This document shows, one piece after another, positions 6,437 through 12,572 of a stretch of 12,572 nucleotides of DNA. The DNA is from Streptococcus oralis. Lineage in GTDB: Bacteria; Bacillota; Bacilli; Lactobacillales; Streptococcaceae. Position 1 is the first letter of the stretch. Every line of letters starts with the position of its first letter. The notes beneath the pieces were generated by a model that saw only the letters and a program-made list of their open reading frames with translations, was not told the origin of the DNA and did no database searches. The position numbers and the translations under genes are program-made. Location of the stretch: assembly GCA_937930605.1 (NCBI GenBank), contig CALHBZ010000322.1:1-12572 (forward strand), read 5' to 3'.

Positions 6437-7459
6437 CTACACTTCCCACTTGAATACTGTTTTAAAAGCAGTATTAAGGTCTGTAGCAAAGACACGGTGA
6501 ATGTCCTTGATTTCTCTCACCGGTTCTTCAATATAAAGGATATTTTTCAGACGATTCGCAAACTTTTTGACCTCCATCATCTGAATTGCATTTTCAAAAT
6601 CAATCCGTCCTGATCGTGATGAACCAACCAATAATAAACCTTTTTCTAAAGCATCTCGTGTATTGATATTGACCTTGTACTCGCTCACTCCCATCATGAG
6701 AATCGTACCCTGAGGGCGAATGTAACGAATCAAATCATTGATAGCAGGTCCTGTTCCATCGCCACCACAACATTCAAATCCATGATCAAAGGTCAGATCC
6801 TCGGGAATATTATCCGTGATGTAGCACTCTTTTGCAAAAGAGAAGAGTTCCAGTTTTTCCCAATGGCGACCAATCACGATAATCTCTGCTTCTGGTAGAG
6901 TGTAATTGATAATATTGGCAACCACAAAAGCCAAACTACCATCTCCGATAACTGCGATACGCTCTCGTTTGCTGTGGGCGAGATTCAAGAAACGATCCAT
7001 GGCATGCATACCTACACTCACAAATTCAGTAATGGCAGCAACTGTATCTTCAATGTCATTATAAGAAACAACACGGTCTTTTGGAAGAGAGACAAACTCT
7101 CTCATAAAGCCATCATAACCACTAGATAGGAAGTAGGTCCCTGTCATGTAGTTTTCATAGAACTCCTTGTCACTCTGCATAGGCGGTTGATTCGGAATCA
7201 TAACTACCTTTTGGCCGACTTCATAAGTCCCAGTTGGATCTGAAATAACAGTTCCACAAGACTCATGTATCATCGCCATAGGAAGCTTTTTAGCCAATAT
7301 CTTTGGATCGCGTTTCCCTTGATAATAACGTTGATCCGCATGACAAACCGCCATAAAATTTGGACGGATAAGGATATGATTCTCCTGATCAATGTCCTCT
7401 TCTTGGTATTTTACATTGATAAACTTTGGTTTTGTCAGTTGATAAATTTGATTAATCAT
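6437..7459 (-). CDS. tarJ: Ribulose-5-phosphate reductase TarJ (zinc alcohol dehydrogenase family)
   Basis: A 340-residue cytosolic medium-chain dehydrogenase that reduces ribulose 5-phosphate to ribitol 5-phosphate for ribitol teichoic acid. Probable catalytic zinc ligands are Cys39 (AVCHADQRYYQG), His65-Glu66 (MIHESCGT) and Glu145. The cofactor-binding turn is IGDGSLAF (171-178) and the C-terminus is FKTVFKWEV, as I recall for the pneumococcal protein. I choose ATG 7459, 4 nt after the tarI stop; TTG 7477 extends the frame by six codons but overlaps tarI and lacks a ribosome binding site. The site before ATG 7459 (AAGG, 2 nt away) is poor, so translation is probably coupled to tarI. The next gene, licA, starts 16 nt after its stop. 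Confidence 0.93.
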   Translation of the reverse strand: MINQIYQLTKPKFINVKYQEEDIDQENHILIRPNFMAVCHADQRYYQGKRDPKILAKKLPMAMIHESCGTVISDPTGTYEVGQKVVMIPNQPPMQSDKEFYENYMTGTYFLSSGYDGFMREFVSLPKDRVVSYNDIEDTVAAITEFVSVGMHAMDRFLNLAHSKRERIAVIGDGSLAFVVANIINYTLPEAEIIVIGRHWEKLELFSFAKECYITDNIPEDLTFDHGFECCGGDGTGPAINDLIRYIRPQGTILMMGVSEYKVNINTRDALEKGLLLVGSSRSGRIDFENAIQMMEVKKFANRLKNILYIEEPVREIKDIHRVFATDLNTAFKTVFKWEV

Positions 7460-7463
7460 AGCC

Positions 7464-8171
7464 TTAGTCTTTCTCAATCATGCTTTTTGCAATTTTCAAG
7501 TCTGTCACAGTTGTGATTTTAAGGTTTGAATATTCCCCTTTAGCTAGAGCAACATCCTTTCCTTTGATAACAAAAATCTTACATGCATCCGTTAGGATTT
7601 CCTTTTCTTGATCAGATAGGGAACCATACAAATCCATGAAATCCTTACAGCGGAAAGTCTGAGGTGTTTGACCTTGATAGAGGTGAGCACGATTTGGAAT
7701 ATCCGTGATAAACTGACCATTTGTACTTTCAACAATGGTGTCAACCGCTTCTACCACTGTGTCAACTGCATCATGATCTTGAGCAAGCTTGATATTGTCC
7801 TGAATCATGCGAAGTGTGATAAATGGACGAACAGAGTCGTGGGTAATCACAATATCTTCTGGAGTGATTGGTCGGTAGGCATCAATGGCTTCAATAATCT
7901 TCTCAATACTGGTATTGCGATCAGCCCCACCCTTGGTAATGATGATGCGCTCCTTGTGAAGAGAAAGATACTTGTCAACCAAGTCCTCAGCGTGTGACAC
8001 CCAATCTCCATGAACTCCAACTACAATTTTTTCAATACTTGGCTCCAAGACAAATTTTTCAATTGTGTGGATCAAAATAGGACGATCACCCAACTCCAAG
8101 AATTGTTTTGGTAAATTGCTAATCCCCATGCGTGTACCAGTTCCTCCGGCTAGGATTCCTGCATAGATCAT
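7464..8171 (-). CDS. tarI: Ribitol-5-phosphate cytidylyltransferase TarI
   Basis: A 235-residue cytosolic IspD/TarI-family enzyme that makes CDP-ribitol from CTP and ribitol 5-phosphate. Visible motifs are the nucleotide loop GGTGTRMG (residues 9-16) with Lys22 in LPKQF, GGADRNTSI (81-89), HDSVRPF (111-117) and QGQTPQTF near 166. It is the first gene of the lic1 operon. The ATG at 8171 follows AAAGGAG at about 7 nt. A promoter with a perfect, extended -10 box lies at 8215-8223, giving a leader of about 35 nt. Together with TarJ it supplies the ribitol units that carry phosphocholine in teichoic acids. Confidence 0.94.
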   Translation of the reverse strand: MIYAGILAGGTGTRMGISNLPKQFLELGDRPILIHTIEKFVLEPSIEKIVVGVHGDWVSHAEDLVDKYLSLHKERIIITKGGADRNTSIEKIIEAIDAYRPITPEDIVITHDSVRPFITLRMIQDNIKLAQDHDAVDTVVEAVDTIVESTNGQFITDIPNRAHLYQGQTPQTFRCKDFMDLYGSLSDQEKEILTDACKIFVIKGKDVALAKGEYSNLKITTVTDLKIAKSMIEKD

Positions 8172-8214
8172 ATATATTCTCCTTTAGTTTGTTCTAAAAA
8201 ACTCATTCTCATCT

Positions 8215-8223
8215 ATTATATCA
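8215..8223 (-). promoter_or_regulatory. Proximal promoter of the lic1 operon (extended -10)
   Basis: On the minus strand TGATATAAT gives a perfect TATAAT (8215-8220) preceded by TGn, the extended -10 typical of streptococcal promoters with poor -35 boxes. At 17 nt spacing the -35 position reads TTCATG, a weak match. Transcription would begin about 36 nt upstream of the tarI ATG. Confidence 0.7.
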
Positions 8224-8400
8224 CAATCTAAGCCTATCATGAAGAAAAGATAGAACCCCATTTAGTCGAACCAACTCACTATTTCGGTCAAAAAGTGAAC
8301 AATATCCAGATGAATTTGAAAAAATTATAACAAATTAAAAAATAAAATTAGGTTATCCTCTACATTCTCTATTTAACGTTCGGTTAACATAGAGTTCTTT

Positions 8401-8434
8401 AGAATATAATACGAACCTTAAAGTTATTTTTAAA
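8401..8434 (-). promoter_or_regulatory. Possible distal lic1 promoter with CiaR-like half-sites
   Basis: On the minus strand TTTAAG (8417-8422) is 10 nt upstream of TATTCT (8401-8406). An upstream TTTAAA (8429-8434) makes an imperfect direct repeat with 6 nt rather than the 5 nt spacing of the CiaR consensus TTTAAG-N5-TTTAAG. Pneumococcal lic1 is known to have a second, CiaR-dependent promoter, which is why I looked. The match is partial and A/T-rich sequence makes chance likely. Confidence 0.25.
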
Positions 8435-8472
8435 AATACAAAAAACTAGGAAATCCATAAATTTCTTAAATT

Positions 8473-8494
8473 AGGGATTAATAAATCCTTTTTT
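8473..8494 (+). terminator. Weak plus-strand terminator-like hairpin
   Basis: AGGGATT (8473-8479) can pair with AATCCTT (8484-8490) around AATA, followed by more T. A TATAAT lies on the same strand at 8405-8410 with TTAACA 15 nt before it, so a transcript of roughly 75 nt is conceivable. The stem has only two G-C pairs plus a G-T wobble, so support is weak. Confidence 0.25.
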
Positions 8495-8702
8495 ACTCAT
8501 AACATCAAGTCTAGTCCATTGGAGCACAAAATCGAATAAACTTGAAAAGAGTATAGAAAAGTCAACCGAAATCAATTCATTTTATTTTTTATAAACAGTA
8601 TAAATGTCCGCAATATCTCACTTGAAGTCAGCCATAAACTAGAGATATGATTTACAAGGCATAGCCATTCTTCATTTGCTTTAGTGTAAAGTATTTGGGA
8701 AA

Positions 8703-8731
8703 TTGACAGCGTAGTAAAAACATGCTATAAT
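8703..8731 (+). promoter_or_regulatory. Near-perfect sigma-A promoter on the plus strand
   Basis: TTGACA (8703-8708) and TATAAT (8726-8731) both match consensus fully, with a 17-nt spacer ending in TGC, an extended -10. This is the best promoter in the window. It points away from tarI and toward ybaB, whose start is about 390 nt downstream, and the intervening sequence is highly structured. The likely start of transcription is near 8738. Confidence 0.9.
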
Positions 8732-8737
8732 TTACTG

Positions 8738-8980
8738 TGTATTGAAAGAGGAGAATACTGATTTCTATAGGGATTGCTAATAGAACTTAGCAGCTTGATA
8801 TGCCTTATAGATAGAAATGGTTTCTTTCAAATGAATTTGAAAGAAAAATAGCCTAGAAAATGAGGTGATCGCTTTTAAAATGAGGTAGGGATGAAAACAA
8901 CAAAATCAGTACCCTGACCTACATCACTTCACTTTCAAGAGTAAATATCAGCCTATGATTTAAAGAACTAAATTCTTTTG
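8738..8980 (+). ncRNA. Candidate structured RNA or long ybaB leader, family not recognised
   Basis: Downstream of the perfect promoter the sequence forms several strong stems. Stem 1: ATTTCTAT (8761-8768) with ATAGAAAT (8811-8818), enclosing the hairpin TGCTAA (8775-8780) with TTAGCA (8787-8792). Stem 2: TTTCTTTCAAA (8821-8831) with TTTGAAAGAAA (8836-8846), loop TGAA. Stem 3: TGAGGTGAT (8861-8869) with ATCACTTCA (8923-8931), enclosing AGGTAGGG (8883-8890) with CCCT-G-ACCT (8912-8920). TTGAAAG (8742-8748) can also pair with CTTTCAA (8932-8938), closing the whole fold. No strong terminator follows; a weak hairpin (AAAGAA 8962-8967 with TTCTTT 8973-8978) is the best 3' end. It is either an sRNA or the 5' leader of ybaB. 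It does not look like a T-box, tmRNA, RNase P RNA or tracrRNA. Confidence 0.5.
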
Positions 8981-9126
8981 TAGCTTAGATATTAAAAGCT
9001 CTCCTTTATTAAACACACAGAAGATACCACTCTATACGATATATGTTTGAAGGTGGTTACTTTTCTCAAGAAAAACGATATCAGAGGATGAAATTCCCTG
9101 ACCAAGAAAGGAACCTAGAAACTATT

Positions 9127-9426
9127 ATGATGAACATGCAAAATATGATGAAGCAAGCCCAAAAACTTAAAAAAGACATGGATATTGCTCAAGCAGAATT
9201 AGCTGCAACAGAATTTACTGGAAAATCTAGCCAAGATTTAGTCATTGCAACTCTAACTGGTGATAAAAAAGTTGTTAAGATTGAATTTAAACCTGAAGTT
9301 GTTGATCCAGAAGACTTGGATACTCTATCTGATTTGACTAGTCAAGCTATCAATCATGCCATTGATCAAATTAATGAAACTGCTAAACAAAAATTAAGTG
9401 CTTTTTCAGGCGGATTGTCTTTCTAG
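9127..9426 (+). CDS. YbaB/EbfC family nucleoid-associated protein
   Basis: A 99-residue small DNA-binding protein, the usual length of the YbaB/EbfC family. It begins [18 protein letters not shown], a typical Met/Gln-rich N-terminal helix, and continues with [24 protein letters not shown] and a C-terminal helix ending in SGGLSF. The proteins form dimers that coat DNA; the gene often lies near dnaX-recR in other bacteria, but not here. The start is uncertain. ATG 9127 fits the family N-terminus, but its best ribosome binding site (AAAGGAA) is about 14 nt away. The frame stays open upstream to ATG 9043, and those 28 extra residues look unlike the family. It is the only plus-strand gene, probably expressed from the promoter at 8703, and ends before a strong terminator. 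It may differ noticeably from the pneumococcal YbaB as I remember it. Confidence 0.85.
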   Translation: MMNMQNMMKQAQKLKKDMDIAQAELAATEFTGKSSQDLVIATLTGDKKVVKIEFKPEVVDPEDLDTLSDLTSQAINHAIDQINETAKQKLSAFSGGLSF

Positions 9427-9482
9427 TTCTATTGACTTTTAGCATTTATAACTATTTGTTAATTGCATCAAAGTTACACCCT

Positions 9483-9522
9483 ATAATAAAAAGGAGAGGT
9501 TCGTTCCTCTCCTTTTTATTAT
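9483..9522. terminator. Strong bidirectional terminator between convergent genes
   Basis: A 17-bp stem (9483-9499 with 9506-9522) has a GGAGAGG/CCTCTCC core, a TTCGTT loop, and A/T tracts at its base, giving a T-run on both strands. It ends ybaB 57 nt after its stop codon and can also stop leftward transcription from the glycerophosphodiesterase gene. Confidence 0.93.
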
Positions 9523-9622
9523 TTCAGTCTATAATTTCAATCCACATATTGTAAACTGAAATTCAAACACTTTTCTACTTATCTATTTTTATATTAGTTC
9601 TTAACTACTATAAATGACTAGT

Positions 9623-11386
9623 TTAGAAATTAAAGAACTCCGTTGCTTTTTTTAGTAGTAGTTCCGTATACTCAGGATCATCTTGCGCCGTTGTTACTTG
9701 CAACTGAACCATTTCAAGATCATCCGTAATCATCCCATCAGCTCCGAGCTGAACGGCTTTATCAAAAGCCTCAGAACCATTCACAGTCCATACGTAAAGC
9801 TTTTGTTCCGTATACCAAAGTTTCGTGACAAAATATTCATCCAATGTTGAATACTCCATGGTATAGCCAGTTGCCTTGGTTTTTGGGAAAATACTATTAT
9901 AAGGCAAGATGAAATAAGCTGGAATAGTCGAATCATATTTCAAAACTTGGTCAATCACATGATAGTCTAGTGATTGCATCTGATGACCGTACTGCTTGAT
10001 AATAGGGCCATATTTCTCTAGAAAACGTTCCATCATTTGCGGACTGTCTTTTTTACTGGTTTTGATTTCAATCAACAATCTTTGATGAAGTTCATTCGCG
10101 CGATTGAGATAGTCATCAAAACTAGATATCTTGGTTCGATAGCCATTTTCAGAAATATCTAACCCTTTCAACTCCTCCAAAGTCAAGTCTTGAGGACTGG
10201 CGTTGATACCTGCTAAGTTCTTAAGATTAGCGTCATGCATCATCACAAACTGACCATCTTTGGTCTCCTGCACATCCATTTCAATCAAATCTGGTTTCAG
10301 TTGCGCTGTTTTTTCCAAAGACTGTACAGTGTTTTGTACACCATTTTTATTTGAAACGCCCCTATGTGAAATGACTAAAGGGGTATTTGTCACAGGAGCT
10401 TCCAGATAGATATAACCTTCCAGCGCAAAAAAGATACTAGCGCAGCCCATAACTCCCCATCTCATCAAATGGTCTTTTTTTCTTCTTGGCATAATCTCCA
10501 GTTCCTCACCTGTCAAAAGGGAGACAAACTTAACAAGGAAATAGGTCAACGCCATATAGTGGATGTTTTTTATCAAGACAAAGTTGATAACTCCAAGAAT
10601 CAGTGATTCTTTCTGTGTTAAATTATCAATTACAATCTGTCCCAATAGCAAGGGAGTCAAGAGGAGGAAGAAAAAGAGATAGGTTTTAATAATAATGAGC
10701 AGCAAGTTCCAAGCATAAAAGAGAACTTGTTTTTTTGTCTTTTGCAGACTAAATTTTACTCCTTCTCTCACAGTCTTCTTTTCAAAGAGAATCTTTGGAA
10801 GGACAAACATGAGTCGGACAGACACATAGAGCAAAATCCAAGCAGATGCAAAAATCATCAAACCTACTAGCCAGTACTTGTCTTCCAGATAAGTTACGAT
10901 AAAGTCTGGAATAACGATTTTATTTAAGTAATAAATTTTTAAAATTTTCCTGATGAAAGGAAAGAGCATGGCTACGTAGAAGAATACAAAGGCCATCTTA
11001 CAGAAGCTCAAGCGTTTCATGAACAGAAAACTTTGCTGGAAAACTTTGCGACTGTACTCAATCAAGGTTCTCTTTTCATGGTAGAGAAGGTGACGCGCCC
11101 CAATAAAGAGGAGGCAAATCTGGAAATAGGCCACCAAAAGATTGATTACAATCAAGACGAGAAAGGCCAGACTGATTAAAGGAGAACTCGTGATAATGGC
11201 AAAAATATTATTGTAAGAAATAAACAAATAGCCCGTCTGGCTGAGTAAAAGACCAGCAAGAAAAGAATTGAGAGGTAACCACAGATATTCCACCATCATG
11301 AAAATTAAGAAAAAGAGGAAGAGAACTTTATCTAGGTTGAGGTAAATTTTCCTAAAACCTAGTTTTTTAGGTTTTTCAGGTTTCAT
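9623..11386 (-). CDS. Membrane-anchored glycerophosphodiester phosphodiesterase
   Basis: A 587-residue protein: about 330 residues of multi-pass membrane domain (roughly eight hydrophobic segments), then a GDPD catalytic domain. Numbering from ATG 11386, the catalytic parts are ISHRG (His341, Arg342), EMDVQETKDG (Glu369, Asp371), MMHD (His384) and LLIEIK near 430. Such enzymes split glycerophosphodiesters into alcohol plus glycerol 3-phosphate; here the substrate may be glycerophosphocholine, lipid headgroups or teichoic acid parts. The residue before NT in the loop after HRG is Gln351 (GVQNT), where many soluble GDPDs have the metal-binding Glu (ENT). ATG 11386 is chosen because AGGAG is 5 nt upstream; GTG 11392 overlaps that site. 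It starts 8 nt after the exonuclease gene, whose stop codon is next to its ribosome binding site, so the two are coupled. Confidence 0.9.
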   Translation of the reverse strand: MKPEKPKKLGFRKIYLNLDKVLFLFFLIFMMVEYLWLPLNSFLAGLLLSQTGYLFISYNNIFAIITSSPLISLAFLVLIVINLLVAYFQICLLFIGARHLLYHEKRTLIEYSRKVFQQSFLFMKRLSFCKMAFVFFYVAMLFPFIRKILKIYYLNKIVIPDFIVTYLEDKYWLVGLMIFASAWILLYVSVRLMFVLPKILFEKKTVREGVKFSLQKTKKQVLFYAWNLLLIIIKTYLFFFLLLTPLLLGQIVIDNLTQKESLILGVINFVLIKNIHYMALTYFLVKFVSLLTGEELEIMPRRKKDHLMRWGVMGCASIFFALEGYIYLEAPVTNTPLVISHRGVSNKNGVQNTVQSLEKTAQLKPDLIEMDVQETKDGQFVMMHDANLKNLAGINASPQDLTLEELKGLDISENGYRTKISSFDDYLNRANELHQRLLIEIKTSKKDSPQMMERFLEKYGPIIKQYGHQMQSLDYHVIDQVLKYDSTIPAYFILPYNSIFPKTKATGYTMEYSTLDEYFVTKLWYTEQKLYVWTVNGSEAFDKAVQLGADGMITDDLEMVQLQVTTAQDDPEYTELLLKKATEFFNF

Positions 11387-11394
11387 AAGCACTC

Positions 11395-11985
11395 CTAGTC
11401 TAGAAATTGAGATAAATCTAACCCACCAAAGGAATTCATGGATAGACTACTCTGTTCTTTCAATAATAGTTTTCCTTCATCAGACTCCAGAAAGGCTTCA
11501 TAAACACGCGCTGTCATGCGAGCATCTTCTAAACTATTATGCGATTGACCTTTAAAGCCTAAAAAATTCGCAACAGTTTGCAGTTTGAGGTTAGCTATGC
11601 CGTGTAGGTCGGAACTACGGCGTTCAAAAGCCTCATCATATAGGTCAACCTTATACTGGTCACGATAGTCCAAACCATGCTCCATGAGAATAGGCAAATC
11701 ACTCTTGGCTGCATTGTAACCAACGATGGGTAAGTTGCCAACAAAAGCCTGAAAGTCCTGTAAAACTTGTTCTACTTTTGGCGCATCTTTCAAGGTTTCA
11801 GCTGTAATTCCTGTCAAACCATTGATAAAACTCTTTAAAGGTACGCTGGTATGGACATAAGAATCAAAGGCATCTATTTCATGACCATCTTGAAAATGAA
11901 CTGCTGATACCTGAATTAAATGGGTAACCCCTTCGTGTTGATTGAATTCTAAGTCAAAGGCGATATAGTCTCTTAATTTTTCCAT
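11395..11985 (-). CDS. DEDDh-type 3'-5' exonuclease (DnaQ/PolC epsilon-like)
   Basis: A 196-residue protein with all five residues of the DEDDh exonuclease set: Asp11 and Glu13 in FDLEF, Asp96 in NAAKSDLPIL, and His149 and Asp154 in HNSLEDA. The family removes 3' nucleotides from DNA or RNA using two metal ions. The catalytic domain spans about residues 6-166; the last 30 residues are a tail without a recognised motif. The domain is free-standing, not fused to a polymerase or helicase. ATG 11985 follows GAGG at a normal distance. It is the first gene of a two-gene unit with the membrane phosphodiesterase, but no strong own promoter is seen between it and the terminator of rocS, so read-through may supply it. 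A precise substrate cannot be given. Confidence 0.9.
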   Translation of the reverse strand: MEKLRDYIAFDLEFNQHEGVTHLIQVSAVHFQDGHEIDAFDSYVHTSVPLKSFINGLTGITAETLKDAPKVEQVLQDFQAFVGNLPIVGYNAAKSDLPILMEHGLDYRDQYKVDLYDEAFERRSSDLHGIANLKLQTVANFLGFKGQSHNSLEDARMTARVYEAFLESDEGKLLLKEQSSLSMNSFGGLDLSQFLD

Positions 11986-12026
11986 CTTTTACCTCAATTC
12001 CGACTCAATTTAAACTATAAATAATA

Positions 12027-12068
12027 AAAGAAGCTATTAGGTTAGTGAATAACCCAAACAGCTTCTTT
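12027..12068 (-). terminator. Terminator after rocS
   Basis: On the minus strand AGCTTCTTT (12027-12035) closes a stem with AAAGAAGCT (12060-12068). An inner stem, 12037-12044 with 12050-12057, has a single G-T wobble. The 3' side continues as TATTATTT. The stem overlaps the stop codon of rocS, leaving no 3' UTR beyond it. The broken T-run suggests partial read-through to the exonuclease gene. Confidence 0.75.
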
Positions 12069-12561
12069 ATTTTCCTCCAAACAGGCGAGCAAAAAAGCCT
12101 CTTTTGGTTGCTTGGACTTCTTCTTTTGCTTGGTCCAACTCTAGTTTCAAGCTTTCTTGATCCTTCATTGCTTGAAGAGTTAACTGTTGCTGTTGATCCA
12201 ATTGTTTGTCCTTTTCAGCAATCTGGCGGTCTTTGATGCGCATCTGCTCATCTTTTTCTGCCAGCTGCTGGTCCTTGGCCTTGAGTTGCTCGTACAATCG
12301 AAGAATTTCAGCATTTTTCTCATCGACCAAGATTTCCATCAGTTCACGTTGTTTGACATCATCACTGACTGGTTCATCTTCAAAAATCGTTTTTTTATAG
12401 ATTTCTTCTAGCTTGATTAAGCCACTTCGAGTAACTACTGTTACACCTTTGTCATTTTTTTTCGTGTCCTCTTCGGGAAGTTCTTTGACACGATTGTTGA
12501 TTGCCTGACGAGATAGGCCTAAGACCTCTGCAATCTCACTGACGGTCATTTCAATACTCAT
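12067..12561 (-). CDS. rocS: Chromosome segregation regulator RocS (HTH, coiled coil, membrane-binding tail)
   Basis: A 164-residue protein. Residues 1-45 form a helix-turn-helix (TVSEIAEVLGLSRQAINNRV), residues about 75-150 form a long coiled coil with repeated AEKDEQ/AEKDKQ units, and the C-terminus RGFFARLFGGK is a short amphipathic helix. This layout and length match RocS of S. pneumoniae (DUF536-type), reported to bind DNA and membrane and to promote chromosome segregation and nucleoid protection. ATG 12561 has GAGG 5 nt upstream, supporting this start over the Met at residue 5. The coding region is complete within the window, but its promoter is outside. A hairpin terminator overlaps its end, separating it from the exonuclease gene. 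Assignment is from recall of the family and the clear domain order. Confidence 0.88.
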   Translation of the reverse strand: MSIEMTVSEIAEVLGLSRQAINNRVKELPEEDTKKNDKGVTVVTRSGLIKLEEIYKKTIFEDEPVSDDVKQRELMEILVDEKNAEILRLYEQLKAKDQQLAEKDEQMRIKDRQIAEKDKQLDQQQQLTLQAMKDQESLKLELDQAKEEVQATKRGFFARLFGGK

Positions 12562-12572
12562 AATATCCTCTG

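Larger units (their letters stand above)
8172..8702. other. Noncoding region upstream of tarI
   Basis: About 530 nt with very high A+T and no ORF supported by a ribosome binding site or a recognised product. It holds the proximal tarI promoter (8215-8223), a possible distal promoter (8401-8434), a plus-strand terminator-like hairpin (8473-8494), and a weak inverted repeat (ATATCTC 8613-8619 with GAGATAT 8642-8648). I saw no remnants of tacF, licD, insertion sequences or BOX/RUP elements, although degenerate remnants would be easy to miss by eye. Confidence 0.6.

Noticed and set aside
7460..7477. TTG 7477 as start of tarJ
   Set aside because: It overlaps the end of tarI, lacks a ribosome binding site and adds residues that I do not recall in TarJ.
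8821..8846. The 11-bp perfect hairpin as a terminator
   Set aside because: No T-run follows on either strand, and it lies in the middle of the structured RNA region.
8703..8980. T-box, tmRNA, RNase P RNA, tracrRNA or tRNA
   Set aside because: None of the signature sequences known to me (for example the T-box GGTGGNACCGCG or a tRNA T-arm GTTCGA) is present; no tRNA cloverleaf can be drawn.
9521..9562. Inverted repeat ATTTCAGT / ACTGAAAT after the convergent terminator
   Set aside because: The 8-bp arms have a 26-nt loop, are AT-rich and have no clear T-run; it is probably chance or a minor aid to termination of the leftward gene.
1..12572. Insertion sequences, transposases, integrases, CRISPR arrays or phage genes
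   Set aside because: No such ORF, terminal repeat or regularly spaced repeat array was seen on either strand.

Overview
The window looks like chromosomal DNA of a Mitis-group Streptococcus (S. mitis / S. oralis / S. infantis type). It is AT-rich, has strong AGGAG ribosome binding sites and carries pneumococcal-type genes: the choline/ribitol teichoic acid cluster tarI-tarJ-licA-licB-licC, a RocS-type chromosome segregation protein, and the tagatose pathway gene lacA. Species assignment is inferred from remembered family sequences; no search was run. All genes except a ybaB-family gene are on the minus strand.

Region 1 (1-3910) is a galactose/tagatose-pathway locus. A galactitol-type PTS (IIA, IIB, IIC) and a LacX-like aldose 1-epimerase run toward lacA, whose first 54 codons are at the window edge. 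Two clear sigma-A promoters are visible, upstream of IIA and of lacA. Both have similar T-rich operator-like motifs just upstream, suggesting one DeoR/LacR-type repressor. A full-consensus cre site overlaps the -35 box of the PTS promoter. A strong hairpin separates IIC from the epimerase. The likely flow is sugar import and phosphorylation by IIABC, anomer conversion by the epimerase, then isomerisation by LacAB.

Region 2 (3949-8223) is the lic1 operon: tarI and tarJ make CDP-ribitol, licB imports choline, licA phosphorylates it and licC makes CDP-choline for decoration of teichoic acids. The genes are tightly packed or overlapping and end at a hairpin terminator. The licA reading frame has an in-frame TAA at codon 24. 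The remaining ORF starts at codon 28 and keeps the catalytic residues but lacks the N-terminus. The tacF-licD1-licD2 genes that I recall lying next to lic1 in pneumococcus are not upstream of tarI here.

Region 3 (8224-9126) has no convincing protein gene. It holds a near-perfect promoter (TTGACA-17-TATAAT with extended -10) on the plus strand, followed by about 240 nt of strongly structured potential RNA, then a ybaB-family gene. I could not assign this RNA to a known family. It is the best candidate here for something undescribed.

Region 4 (9483-12572) is a shared bidirectional terminator, then rocS, a DEDDh exonuclease and a membrane-anchored glycerophosphodiesterase reading leftward. The last two are translationally close; rocS is set apart by a hairpin terminator.
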